64,000 nt of DNA from UBA1794 sp031552405. GTDB lineage: Bacteria > Bacteroidota > Bacteroidia > Bacteroidales > Bacteroidaceae. The position numbers and the translations under genes are program-made. Below are positions 26,765-38,309 of the stretch, one piece after another (positions within the stretch are counted from its first letter, which is position 1; every line of letters starts with the position of its first letter). The notes beneath the pieces are model-generated. The model was not told the DNA's origin, searched no databases, and worked only from the letters and a program-made list of their open reading frames with translations. Location of the stretch: positions 62,001 through 126,000 of the forward strand of contig JAVBMN010000023.1 of assembly GCA_031552405.1 (NCBI GenBank), given 5' to 3'.

Positions 26765-28663
26765 ATGGCAGACAAAAAAGAAAATCTGTTTTCAGACTTC
26801 CCACCTGTCAGTACGCAGGAGTGGACGGAGAAAATCAACGTGGACCTGAAAGGGGCCGATTTTGAAAAACGATTAGTCTGGAAAACTACCGAAGGGTTCA
26901 AAGTACAGCCCTTTTACCGTAAGGAAGACCTGAACGACCTTTCCACCCTCAATGCCCTCCCGGGAGAATTCCCTTACCTGAGAGGTACAAAAAGAGACAA
27001 CAAAGCCTGGGCTGTACGCCAGGATATCGTAGTAGCCAGCCCTCAGGAGGCCAACCAGAAAGCGCTGGACATTCTGAACAAAGGCATCGATTCTCTTGGA
27101 TTCCGCGTGAAAGCCAAAGAACTGAATGCTGCTTACATTGAAACTCTGCTGAACGATATTCATGCCAATATCGTAGAATTGAACTTCACAGTATGCCAAT
27201 GCCACGCCGTAGAACTGGCTGAGCTGCTGGCTGCTTACTTCCAAAAGAAAGGATACAACGCACCTGAGTTGCGTGGTTCTATAAACTTCGATCCCTTCAA
27301 TGCTACATTGACCAAAGGGGTAGAAGGTCCCAACTTTGCCGAAACAGCAAAGAAACTGGCCGATACACTGGCCCCCTTCCCCTTCTTCAAAGCCATTACC
27401 GTAAATGCCAAGAGCCTGTGCAATGCAGGAGCTTATATCTCTCAGGAACTGGGATATGCACTGGCTTGGGGTAACGACTATCTGAACAAGATGATCGAAG
27501 CCGGAGTAAGTCCTGCGCTGGCTGCCAAGAAGATTCGCTTCAGCATGGGTATCAGTGCCAATTACTTCATGGAAATCGCCAAGTTCCGTGCCGCACGCAT
27601 GCTGTGGGCGCAGATTGTTAGCGCTTACAAGCCTGAGTGTTTACGCACGGACTGCCCTAATACGGACTCTGACGGTGTATGCCGTTGCGCTTCCAAAATG
27701 TACATTCACGCGGAAACTTCACGTTTCAACCTCACCCTGTTTGATGCACATGTAAATCTGCTGCGTACGCAGACCGAGGCCATGAGTGCCGCCCTGGGCG
27801 GAGTAGACTCCATGACGGTAACTCCGTTTGATGCTACGTATGCCGAAGCCGATGAATTCTCTGAAAGACTGGCCCGCAACCAACAACTCCTGCTGAAGGA
27901 AGAGTCGCACTTTGACAAAGTAATCGACCCGGCTGCCGGATCGTATTATATCGAAACCCTTACTGCTTCTATCGCCAAGGAGGCATGGGATCTGTTCCTG
28001 AAGGTAGAGGCCGAAGGCGGATTCGAAGCATGCATCCGCAGCGGTGCCATACAAGACGCAGTGAACGCCAGCAACAAAACCCGTCACGACGCCGTAGCCA
28101 AACGCCGCGAAATCCTGTTGGGAACCAACCAATACCCCAACTTCACCGAAGTGGCCGGCGAGAAAGAGCCGCAAACTTGCTGCTGTTGCTGCGGTAGCCA
28201 TGACAACGCTCCTTACAAGAAGCTGAACATGGACCGTGCTTCCAGCGAATTTGAGACCCTCCGCCTGCAGACTGAGAAGAGCGGTAAGACCCCTGTGGCT
28301 TTCATGCTTACCATCGGTAACCTGGCTATGCGTCAGGCGCGTGCACAGTTTGCCTGCAACTTCCTGGGTTGTGCCGGATACAAGGTAATTGACAACCTTG
28401 GTTTTGAAACCGTAGAGGCAGGTGTACAAGCTGCTATGGAGGCCAAGGCTGACATCGTAGTGATCTGCTCCAGCGACGACGAATATGCAGAATACGCTGC
28501 CCCCGCCTTTAAGGCACTGGGCGGCCGCGCCATGTTCGTAGTAGCCGGTAACCCCGCTTGCGCCGACGACCTCCGCGCTGCCGGTATCGAGAACTTCATC
28601 CATGTGCGTGTCAGTGTACTCGACACGCTCAAAGCATACAACCAACAACTTGGCATCAACTGA
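26765..28663 (+). CDS. mutA: Methylmalonyl-CoA mutase small subunit
   Basis: This 632-residue non-catalytic (beta) subunit of adenosylcobalamin-dependent methylmalonyl-CoA mutase pairs with MutB to interconvert methylmalonyl-CoA and succinyl-CoA in propionate production. It has a TIM-barrel half (about 40-450) and a C-terminal flavodoxin-like domain that, as usual for the small subunit, lacks the cobalt-binding D-x-H-x-x-G motif. Two cysteine clusters are unusual: Cys292, 297, 306 and 308 in a loop of the barrel, and five consecutive cysteines (472-476) in the interdomain linker. mutB follows 1 bp after the stop codon. Confidence 0.93.
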   Translation: MADKKENLFSDFPPVSTQEWTEKINVDLKGADFEKRLVWKTTEGFKVQPFYRKEDLNDLSTLNALPGEFPYLRGTKRDNKAWAVRQDIVVASPQEANQKALDILNKGIDSLGFRVKAKELNAAYIETLLNDIHANIVELNFTVCQCHAVELAELLAAYFQKKGYNAPELRGSINFDPFNATLTKGVEGPNFAETAKKLADTLAPFPFFKAITVNAKSLCNAGAYISQELGYALAWGNDYLNKMIEAGVSPALAAKKIRFSMGISANYFMEIAKFRAARMLWAQIVSAYKPECLRTDCPNTDSDGVCRCASKMYIHAETSRFNLTLFDAHVNLLRTQTEAMSAALGGVDSMTVTPFDATYAEADEFSERLARNQQLLLKEESHFDKVIDPAAGSYYIETLTASIAKEAWDLFLKVEAEGGFEACIRSGAIQDAVNASNKTRHDAVAKRREILLGTNQYPNFTEVAGEKEPQTCCCCCGSHDNAPYKKLNMDRASSEFETLRLQTEKSGKTPVAFMLTIGNLAMRQARAQFACNFLGCAGYKVIDNLGFETVEAGVQAAMEAKADIVVICSSDDEYAEYAAPAFKALGGRAMFVVAGNPACADDLRAAGIENFIHVRVSVLDTLKAYNQQLGIN

Positions 28664-28664
28664 T

Positions 28665-30809
<2,145 letters not shown>

Positions 30810-30835
30810 AGGAATACATACCTAATCTCTCAAAA

Positions 30836-30873
30836 AAGGGGATACACTTTCATCAGTGCATCCCCTTTCTTTA
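30836..30873. terminator. Bidirectional terminator between mutB and the AraC-type regulator
   Basis: A 14-bp stem with one A-C mismatch (30836-30849 with 30856-30869), a 6-nt loop, an A-run before it and T-rich sequence after it. It can serve both convergent genes. Confidence 0.75.
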
Positions 30874-30893
30874 TGGTATTCGTATTCAGGAAC

Positions 30894-33740
30894 CTATTCC
30901 TTCTTCCCGTATCGGTATTCCGAAGGGGTTACACCGAACATCTTTTTGAAGCTGCCAGAGAAGTTACGAGCGGTGTTGAAGCCTGTTTTTATGGCAATTT
31001 CGTTGACATTAAGCTCGGTTTCGGCAAGTAGCAAGGCTGCCCGTTTCAGGCGAACATTGCGGATGAAATCGGTGGGGGTGATGCCGAGCATGGTTTGTAT
31101 CTTTTTGTAGAGATTGGTGCGGCTGATGGCTACGTCACGCGCCAGCAGGTCTACGTTATAGTCGGCATTATCCATGTGTTCATCGATGGCCTTTAGCATT
31201 TGCTTTACAAGCAATTCTTCCTCGGCGTTTACAGCAATTTTTCCGGGGATTATGTTTGACGATTCGGCAAATTGGTGGCGGGCTTCCTCGCGTAACTCGA
31301 ACAGGTGGTTCACGTATTCATCGTTCTCGCGTTCCATCTTGGCTTTCTTCTTTTTGAGATAGTAGGACTGAGCCAGTAACAGAAGCGACAAGCACAGAAG
31401 GGCATAACACGTCTTTGCCCACCAGGTGAGCCAGAAAGGTGGCAGGATGGTGATGCGTTTTTGCATCATGGCTCCCCACTGCCCATCGCCTATGGCGGCC
31501 TGCACCTCCAATACATAACTGCCGGGGGAAAGGGCGTTGTAGTGAGCCTCGCCCAATCCGCTTCCGTCGTTACTTGTAATCCATTGCCTGTCAATCCCAC
31601 TCAGGCGATAGCGATAGTGAGTGTGGGTATAATTGGCATAGTTAAGGCAGGAGAACTGAAAGCTGAGGTAGTTCTCATTGTAGGGCAGGGAGACGAGCGA
31701 AAGGTCGAGCGATTGCGGACTATTACACACGTTGAACCCCGTAAGCACTGTCGGCATGGGCTGCGAATGATTGTCGAAGGTATCGGTACGGAACATCACA
31801 ACGCCATCCATACTTGCAAAATAGGCGGTTCCATCGGGCATAATGACTGTCGAGCGTTCCACCATCTCGGCTGTAGGAATCCCGTCGGCAAGTCCGAAAC
31901 TGGTAATGAGCGTGTCAGCCGGGGTAAATGTGATGCGCGAAATGCCATTGGCTGTACCTATCCACAAACGTTCCTTCCCATCTTCGGCAATGCTCTGTAT
32001 ACAAGAGTTGGAGAGGCCGTCGGCAGCCGTAAAACGGCGCACAACGGATAAATCCTGAGAACACATAAGGAGACCGTTTTGGGTGCCCAGCCACAGCCGT
32101 CCGTCGCTATCGGTCATCGCACAGTTGAATTTATCGCTGTATTGCAGCATCTCGCTGACTGGAAAGAATGGAGCAATCTCGTCCTTTTGTGTATCGAGCA
32201 CAAAGATTCCGTTCTGGGCATAAACCAGCACCTTGTTCTTATCGTTCAGGCTGACGGCACCCACCAGTGTACGGTATTCATCCAGTTCTTTCAGTTTATC
32301 ATTGAGGCATATAAATTCGTGGCGGGTAGTGTGGATATACCCCAGCGCATTGACCACATTGCAGGTCAGCAACCTCTCCTTATCAACAGGCAAGGCAAAG
32401 CGGAAATGGGAATGCCGCTGGTTCTTCAAACGTCCGTCAGCCAGTAAATTCAGACTCCATTTCTGCTGAGTTTTGCTATATGCAAGATACAGCATACCCT
32501 GTTTCGTACCTACATAGACACTCCCGTCTGAGTTTGCAGTCATTGCGAGACAGTCATATTCGGATGCTCCCGGCACAGGGGCTATTATCTGATTCTCCGT
32601 ATTGAAGAAGAAAATTCCCTTGGGAGTACCCAGCAGTAAATAATCAGCTGCTCGCTCCATGCAGATAAGATGAAGCGTTTTGGTGCTCTGTAGGGTTTGA
32701 GCAATACCCTTCGGAGGATGCTGATAGATGATTCCTTTGGTTCTGCTTCCCAGCCACAAACCTCCCTGCCGGTCCTGATGGGCAAAGGAAAGCGCACCCG
32801 TGGGGTATAGTGGGGATGTGCCCTGTATCTTCTCGTGACCGGTTATCTGTTCGTTCGTGAGTAGATAGAGACCATCGTTGCTGGCTATTAGCAATCCACC
32901 GTCTTGCAGTCGTTCGATACCATTGATGCTGGTTTGCAGCAGCAAGGTCCATTCCTGTGTAGGGATGTGGTACCGGTAAAGACCGCCGAAGTATTTGTTG
33001 CTCGCAATGACAGCAGTCTGCTCGTCGTTCCACATAACAGGAAAGAGGCTATGGTCAGAGACGGGTATCTTGCTCTCCAAGGTTGTGTTTTCTGCCACCA
33101 CCTTGCGGCTCTTCGCATCCCAGTGGCGCACCACGCCGGTATTAAGAAAGAAAAGGTACAGACTTTTACTTGCCTTCAGCACGTTCACTACACTGATACC
33201 TGCGGCGAGTTCGCTCTTTGTCAGTGTCATGGCAAGCTCGGCAGGATGCTCCCAGTCGAAATGCATCAAACGCCCGTCCATCGTAAGAAGCCAGGCAGTA
33301 CTGTCGGCATCCATGCACAGGTTCTTCAGCTCGGAGGGTTTCACACCGCTTGCCGCCAGTCGTTGTGCTGCATCGTACCGAAATTGGCGTGCATCCGGGT
33401 CGTAGATATAAAGACGGTAGTAGTCCTTTATCCAGAGCATGCCCTGGCGGTCAGTCCAATGAATGCACCCGCCAAACCCAAGCATCGGCAATGTTTGCCA
33501 GAGGTTGTATTCCTGCTGAGTGAACCTGACACCGTTGTATAGATTGAACATTCCTTCCGTTTCCACCAGCATTTGCCCGCCGGGCAGTTCTATGAGTTGC
33601 CGGGTCTGGTTGTTGTATAGTCCGTCACGGACAGTCAACATACGCCGCTCCGTTGCCCTGCCCGCCAAAGAGGCGAAGAGGCAAAGAAAAATCAGAGTCG
33701 CTATACGCAAGCGGGCACGTGGATATAATAAGGTATGCAT
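30894..33740 (-). CDS. Membrane-anchored beta-propeller sensor with AraC-type DNA-binding domain (no kinase)
   Basis: This 948-residue protein has an N-terminal signal/anchor (about 10-28), a large periplasmic Reg_prop-type beta-propeller (repeats such as DSDGRLWLGTQNG and DGKERLWIGTANG), a Y_Y_Y domain (about 680-760), one membrane segment at about 772-795, and a C-terminal AraC HTH domain (about 850-948; ending NFSGSFKKMFGVTPSEYR). It resembles a Bacteroides hybrid two-component system with the histidine-kinase and receiver modules missing: there is only a short linker between membrane and HTH. It is divergent from the lyase-like gene at 33948, its most likely target. Confidence 0.88.
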   Translation of the reverse strand: MHTLLYPRARLRIATLIFLCLFASLAGRATERRMLTVRDGLYNNQTRQLIELPGGQMLVETEGMFNLYNGVRFTQQEYNLWQTLPMLGFGGCIHWTDRQGMLWIKDYYRLYIYDPDARQFRYDAAQRLAASGVKPSELKNLCMDADSTAWLLTMDGRLMHFDWEHPAELAMTLTKSELAAGISVVNVLKASKSLYLFFLNTGVVRHWDAKSRKVVAENTTLESKIPVSDHSLFPVMWNDEQTAVIASNKYFGGLYRYHIPTQEWTLLLQTSINGIERLQDGGLLIASNDGLYLLTNEQITGHEKIQGTSPLYPTGALSFAHQDRQGGLWLGSRTKGIIYQHPPKGIAQTLQSTKTLHLICMERAADYLLLGTPKGIFFFNTENQIIAPVPGASEYDCLAMTANSDGSVYVGTKQGMLYLAYSKTQQKWSLNLLADGRLKNQRHSHFRFALPVDKERLLTCNVVNALGYIHTTRHEFICLNDKLKELDEYRTLVGAVSLNDKNKVLVYAQNGIFVLDTQKDEIAPFFPVSEMLQYSDKFNCAMTDSDGRLWLGTQNGLLMCSQDLSVVRRFTAADGLSNSCIQSIAEDGKERLWIGTANGISRITFTPADTLITSFGLADGIPTAEMVERSTVIMPDGTAYFASMDGVVMFRTDTFDNHSQPMPTVLTGFNVCNSPQSLDLSLVSLPYNENYLSFQFSCLNYANYTHTHYRYRLSGIDRQWITSNDGSGLGEAHYNALSPGSYVLEVQAAIGDGQWGAMMQKRITILPPFWLTWWAKTCYALLCLSLLLLAQSYYLKKKKAKMERENDEYVNHLFELREEARHQFAESSNIIPGKIAVNAEEELLVKQMLKAIDEHMDNADYNVDLLARDVAISRTNLYKKIQTMLGITPTDFIRNVRLKRAALLLAETELNVNEIAIKTGFNTARNFSGSFKKMFGVTPSEYRYGKKE

Positions 33741-33830
33741 GATTCCAAGGCATGTAATTCGGCCATAAAATTACACTTTTTCCTGAATAGAAACATTCCG
33801 GATATGCCCTTTTTATACTAAAATGGTGTC

Positions 33831-33846
33831 TCTTTTGTACAAAAGA
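33831..33846. promoter_or_regulatory. Perfect 16-bp palindrome in the divergent intergenic region
   Basis: TCTTTTGTACAAAAGA is a perfect palindrome, 102 bp before the lyase start and 90 bp before the regulator start. It is a candidate operator. A near-match to the -7 box (TACCTTTA, 33902-33909) lies 55 bp downstream of it, in front of the lyase gene. Confidence 0.5.
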
Positions 33847-33947
33847 CTGCAAGTACGCGTTTTGGAATAAAACAATCACATGGGTTATCTGACGAAATAC
33901 CTACCTTTATCGCAGTTTCAAAACCGAATACTAACAATCAAAATTAT

Positions 33948-36900
33948 ATGAAAATCAAATTGCTACTCATTTTGCTATTCAGCGTGGTTATCCATGCAGG
34001 GGCGCAAGAAGACAATCTTAAGATGAGATTGAATTTCGAAAACGTATCCGGTACCAGCGTAAAAGATGCCGTTTCGGGTATCACCACCAAACTGACCAGC
34101 CCTGCTAAGGTAGCCGCGATGGGCAAGTACAATATCCTTAACCTGGGCAATGGAAGCGGCTACCTCGACCTGACCGCCGAGGCCGGTAAACTGTTTGCCG
34201 CCTGCGAGGACCACACCATCTCCGTGTATTACCGTGTGAATGAGGCTACCTCACTCTCCGGTGCAGGCTTTTTCCTTTGGACGTTTTCTACACTATCTGC
34301 CAACACTTCTACCGGAGGTGCTTATTCTGCCTACCGACTGAATGCGCAGCGCATCGCCTCCTCTCCCGGTGGCTACTCTAATGAAAAAGGATACTCCGTA
34401 GACGCACCTTCTGCCACAGGCAAATGGATACATGTAGCCTATACACAGAGTGGCACTACAGGAAAGCTGTACATTGAGGGAGTATTGAAGAGCACCATCA
34501 GCAGTATGCCGAAGAACAGCACCCTCTATGGTTCCACAAAACCAGCCTATTGCTGGCTGGGACGTGCACCATTCTCGGGCGACAGTTATCTGACAAACAC
34601 ACTTGTCTACGGCTTCAGCCTTTACGATCGTGCGCTTACCAATACGGAAGTCACTACACTGTCAGCAGAGACCAGTGAGCTGGACTATGCATACATACAC
34701 GGAACAAGCGGCAACAATGCAGCCTTGCTGACAGCCATAGCCGGAGCCAAGACACTTCTGGCAGATGCCGGAAGCTATCTGCCCGGAGCCGTTGACAACC
34801 TAAAGGGCCTGGTTTCATTTGCCGAGACAGTGGCTGGGGGGCAGTTCAGCCAAGCGTATATGGATAATATCCTCGCTCAGCTTAACACCACCCTTACTTC
34901 TGTAAAAGCGACAAAAGGTATAACCCTGCCTACAGTTTCAGACATGGAGACTGCCTATGACATAAATCGTGGCTTCATTCATCCGGGAGGTATGCACACA
35001 CAGGCCGACTTTGACCGTGTCAAAGCACAGCTTGCCGCCAAGAACCCCACAGTGACAGCAGCCTATAACGTATTGAAGAACTCTGCTTTCGCGCAGTCTA
35101 CAGTCACCACAGGGGTCACTGAAACCATCGTCCGTGGCGGAGGAGTGGGTGAAAACTTTGCCACCGCCGCACAGGCTGCCGCCAAGGCCTATCAGTGTGC
35201 ACTGCGCTGGAAGATTGAAGACAACAAAGCATGCGCCAAAGCCGCAGTAAACATACTGATGGCATGGGCACGCGGGCACAAATACTTCGGGGGCGACTCA
35301 AACTATGCCCTAGCCGCCGGACTTCAAGGTTACCAGTTCGCCCAAGCCGCGGAACTGCTGCGCGACTACGACGGATGGAGTGCAGAGGACTTCGAGACCT
35401 ACAAGACCTACACGCGCAACGTGTGGTACGAAGCCACCATCGGCTGGCTGCGTAGCCGCAGCGGCACATGGGACAATGTGAACAATCCCGAGCACTTCGG
35501 CGACCGCCCGGGTCATGCCTGGAGCAACTGGGGATTGTGCAACGACCTCGCTGTGATCAGCATTGGCATTCTGCTTGATGATGTATTCATCTATAATCAA
35601 GGTATGTCCTTCTTTAAATATGACCAAGTAGGTACATTCGAAGACCCACGCATCAAGAATCCCCTGATTAATGACGGTTGCAACGAGTTTCTGGGCAACC
35701 TCGTAGTGAAAGTATATGACAATTACGCCCCCGAAACCGGCGCATACGGCCAAGTGGGGCAGACACAGGAAAGCGGTCGCGACCAAGGTCATGCGGCTAT
35801 GGCAATGGGACTGGCAGCCGACCTGGCACACATGGGTTACAACCAAGGAGATGACCTCTTTGCCTACATGAACCACCGTCTGGCAGCCGGTTTTGAATAC
35901 ATCGCCGCCTACAACAATGCCAAACGTGATGACCTGCCCTTCACTCAATACAACTGGCACGATGTAGGCAAAGCCTTCTGGGGCCCTGCCAAAGAGGAAC
36001 AAAAAGTGATGGGTTCCGGAGGACGCGGCGAAACCCGTGCATACTGGGGAACAGTCATCGGCATGTACGAGGGCGTGAAAGGCGTGGAGATGCCCTTCTC
36101 CAAGATTGCGTACCAGAATATGGTGGACAACAATGTGGAAGCCGTCTACACAGGCGGTGCCAGCTGGGGCTTTGACCACCTGCGTTTCTCTGTATTGATG
36201 AACACGTATGACGGCCTTGCACCTGCCGACAAAGTGCCAACCGAACTTACCCCAAAGATGGAATACCAAGGAGAGGTCATCCATCACAATGAGCTGGGCG
36301 GACTTAAGAACACTTATGTTGTTAACAACAACACCTCTCTACCCAAGGGTAAAACCGTGAAACTGATGCCGCAACTTCCGAAAGACGAAGAAGACACCGG
36401 CCAATGGCTCTGGGACACAGGCGAAACTACTCGCGATATCACCGTCACCACAGACTTCAGTCAGATGTACCGTGTGACCTATACCAATAAGAACGGCATC
36501 AAGAGTCAGCAGTGTTTCGCGCTCGCTGTTACAGATGATTGCATCGCCGATAATCTGGTTGCCTCCGTCACTTACAACGGAAAAACCAGTTCAACGGATA
36601 TGGTATCTGTCCTCTACGGACAGACTGTTACGCTGAACGCCAAACCTAACGTAGGTTGGGGAACTCATCTATGGACCACCGGTCAGACTACATCGTCAAT
36701 CACCACCAGCCCCGTCACTGCTTCACGCGAATACACCGCGTATTATACCAATCAGGGCGGTAAAGTCAGCGCCTGCACCTTCCATGTCAATGTGGTAGCT
36801 GCAGAGCCTTATATCATGGTAGGTACTTCGTTGAGCAGCGCCTTAACGACAATAACCGATGCCGGTTCACAGGTCACACTCGGACTTAACATCCCTATTA

Positions 36901-37613
36901 CTGCCGCCACAGACGATGTGACATGGCAAGACGGTTCTCACGGTGCAGCGTTTACCCTCAACGACATTCAGGCTACTGATACGTATACCGCTGAATTCAA
37001 GATGAACGGGCAAACCTATACTTATACATTCACTGTGTATGTGAAGGATGCCAAGACCAGCCGCCTTATCGAGCCCGGTAACTACATGATACGCCACATA
37101 GCCACCGACACCTACCTTACCGCTCACGACAAGAACGAACTGGCCACTTTCGAAGCCGGCAATGTAGACACCCCATCCCCAAGTCAAGTATGGTTCATCG
37201 ATCGGAAAACCACTGCCAAGTATAATTTCACTTCACTGGCCGACAGTCTGATCCTGACTACAACTGCTAAGATGAGCACCTTTGCCTCCTACCCTTTCTC
37301 CCTACAGGGCGCACAAGGTTCAGAATTCTATGCCATCTACACCAGCACCAGCGGCAACAAGTACTGGGATACCGATAACGAGGGCAATATTCTGACCTCT
37401 GCAAGTACCAGCCTTACAGGTTTCCAATTCGAGTTGATACCCGTAGAGTACGATCCCGTAGGCATCAATGGCATTCCAGACAATGAAGATGTTGCTCAAA
37501 GCGAGTATTATACTCCCAATGGCATTCGGCTTAATGCCCCACAGGAGGGAGTAACCATTGTACGGCAACAAATGGAAAACGGTTCTGTAAAGACAATAAA
37601 GATATTAAAATAG
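33948..37613 (+). CDS. Large secreted LamG plus alginate-lyase-like multidomain protein
   Basis: This 1221-residue protein has a signal peptide (about 1-19), a concanavalin/LamG-type lectin fold at about 25-245, a helical linker, an alginate-lyase-like (alpha/alpha)-toroid domain at about 335-770 (GGGVGENFATAAQAAAKAYQ; QTQESGRDQGHAAMAMG), and several beta domains to the C-terminus that may be carbohydrate-binding or bacterial Ig-like. The end (about 1185-1221; YYTPNGIRLNAPQEGVTIV) resembles a Por-type sorting/C-terminal domain. It probably cleaves or binds an acidic polysaccharide outside the cytoplasm; substrate unknown. It is divergent from the AraC-type sensor. Confidence 0.75.
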   Translation: MKIKLLLILLFSVVIHAGAQEDNLKMRLNFENVSGTSVKDAVSGITTKLTSPAKVAAMGKYNILNLGNGSGYLDLTAEAGKLFAACEDHTISVYYRVNEATSLSGAGFFLWTFSTLSANTSTGGAYSAYRLNAQRIASSPGGYSNEKGYSVDAPSATGKWIHVAYTQSGTTGKLYIEGVLKSTISSMPKNSTLYGSTKPAYCWLGRAPFSGDSYLTNTLVYGFSLYDRALTNTEVTTLSAETSELDYAYIHGTSGNNAALLTAIAGAKTLLADAGSYLPGAVDNLKGLVSFAETVAGGQFSQAYMDNILAQLNTTLTSVKATKGITLPTVSDMETAYDINRGFIHPGGMHTQADFDRVKAQLAAKNPTVTAAYNVLKNSAFAQSTVTTGVTETIVRGGGVGENFATAAQAAAKAYQCALRWKIEDNKACAKAAVNILMAWARGHKYFGGDSNYALAAGLQGYQFAQAAELLRDYDGWSAEDFETYKTYTRNVWYEATIGWLRSRSGTWDNVNNPEHFGDRPGHAWSNWGLCNDLAVISIGILLDDVFIYNQGMSFFKYDQVGTFEDPRIKNPLINDGCNEFLGNLVVKVYDNYAPETGAYGQVGQTQESGRDQGHAAMAMGLAADLAHMGYNQGDDLFAYMNHRLAAGFEYIAAYNNAKRDDLPFTQYNWHDVGKAFWGPAKEEQKVMGSGGRGETRAYWGTVIGMYEGVKGVEMPFSKIAYQNMVDNNVEAVYTGGASWGFDHLRFSVLMNTYDGLAPADKVPTELTPKMEYQGEVIHHNELGGLKNTYVVNNNTSLPKGKTVKLMPQLPKDEEDTGQWLWDTGETTRDITVTTDFSQMYRVTYTNKNGIKSQQCFALAVTDDCIADNLVASVTYNGKTSSTDMVSVLYGQTVTLNAKPNVGWGTHLWTTGQTTSSITTSPVTASREYTAYYTNQGGKVSACTFHVNVVAAEPYIMVGTSLSSALTTITDAGSQVTLGLNIPITAATDDVTWQDGSHGAAFTLNDIQATDTYTAEFKMNGQTYTYTFTVYVKDAKTSRLIEPGNYMIRHIATDTYLTAHDKNELATFEAGNVDTPSPSQVWFIDRKTTAKYNFTSLADSLILTTTAKMSTFASYPFSLQGAQGSEFYAIYTSTSGNKYWDTDNEGNILTSASTSLTGFQFELIPVEYDPVGINGIPDNEDVAQSEYYTPNGIRLNAPQEGVTIVRQQMENGSVKTIKILK

Positions 37614-37639
37614 GCCTCTAATTAAGAAGTAGATTTAAG

Positions 37640-37682
37640 CAGAGTGTAGCGAATTAGCTGATAGAGCGTTCGCTACACTCTG
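37640..37682 (+). terminator. Terminator of the lyase-like gene
   Basis: A perfect 14-bp inverted repeat (37640-37653 with 37669-37682) lies 27 bp after the stop and is followed by TGTTGCTTTT. Confidence 0.7.
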
Positions 37683-37809
37683 TGTTGCTTTTACCCCCTA
37701 CAAGAATTGAAACAGGTTATAAGGCCGCACATCAAGCCCCGAAAAAGTCGGAAGCAGTTAAATACAAAGGGTTTAAGAGATAATTCGAGGCTACTTTACA
37801 AAGATTTGC

Positions 37810-37817
37810 TAATTTTG
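37810..37817 (+). promoter_or_regulatory. -7 box of the GNAT gene
   Basis: TAATTTTG matches TAnnTTTG and lies 25 bp before the start codon at 37843. Confidence 0.5.
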
Positions 37818-37842
37818 TAACCTTAAATATAGATTAGAATCT

Positions 37843-38262
37843 ATGAACATAGAATATAGAGAGAATCTGCCAGATGCGCATTCTTTTTTCACTCTTTACC
37901 AAACAACCGGATGGGATAAAGAGGATAGGAAACAGGAACAGCAACTTCGCAACGCCATCAAGAATAGTTGGTATATGGTTTCTGCCTATTCACAAGATGA
38001 ATTAATTGGATGTGGAAGAATCATTTCAGACGGCTATTTACACGCTTTTATAACCGAAATGATAATTCATCCTAACTACCAAAGAAAGGGTATTGGTAAA
38101 GAAATTCTAAGCAAATTGATTCAAAGATGCCACAACGCTGGAATTAGGGATATTCAGCTATTTTGTGCTAAAGGGAAGGAAGAATTTTATACCAATAATG
38201 GATTCAGCGAAAGACCCAATAATGCACCTGGTATGCAATACGACCAGGATAGTGGATATTAA
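37843..38262 (+). CDS. GNAT-family N-acetyltransferase
   Basis: This 139-residue cytoplasmic acetyl-CoA-dependent acetyltransferase carries the acetyl-CoA-binding loop PNYQRKGIGKEIL (Q/R-x-x-G-x-G), the ITEMIIHP strand before it, and the C-terminal FYTNNGF typical of the fold. The acceptor is unknown. Its base composition is more AT-rich than that of the genes on either side, and it stands alone with its own promoter, which may indicate recent acquisition. Confidence 0.85.
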   Translation: MNIEYRENLPDAHSFFTLYQTTGWDKEDRKQEQQLRNAIKNSWYMVSAYSQDELIGCGRIISDGYLHAFITEMIIHPNYQRKGIGKEILSKLIQRCHNAGIRDIQLFCAKGKEEFYTNNGFSERPNNAPGMQYDQDSGY

Positions 38263-38309
38263 GTAACAATATGAAGCCTTTTCAAAGCAAACAATGAACT
38301 TAATTTGTC

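Noticed and set aside
31461..32051. 196-codon open frame opposite the AraC-type sensor gene
   Set aside because: Complementary to the beta-propeller coding region and without a ribosome-binding site or recognisable motif.
35310..36287. 325-codon open frame antisense to the lyase-like gene
   Set aside because: It lies wholly inside a well-supported gene and its translation looks random.
37691..37715. CCCCCTACAAGAATTGAAAC resembles the end of a CRISPR repeat
   Set aside because: Only one copy is present, with no regularly spaced repeats or cas genes nearby.
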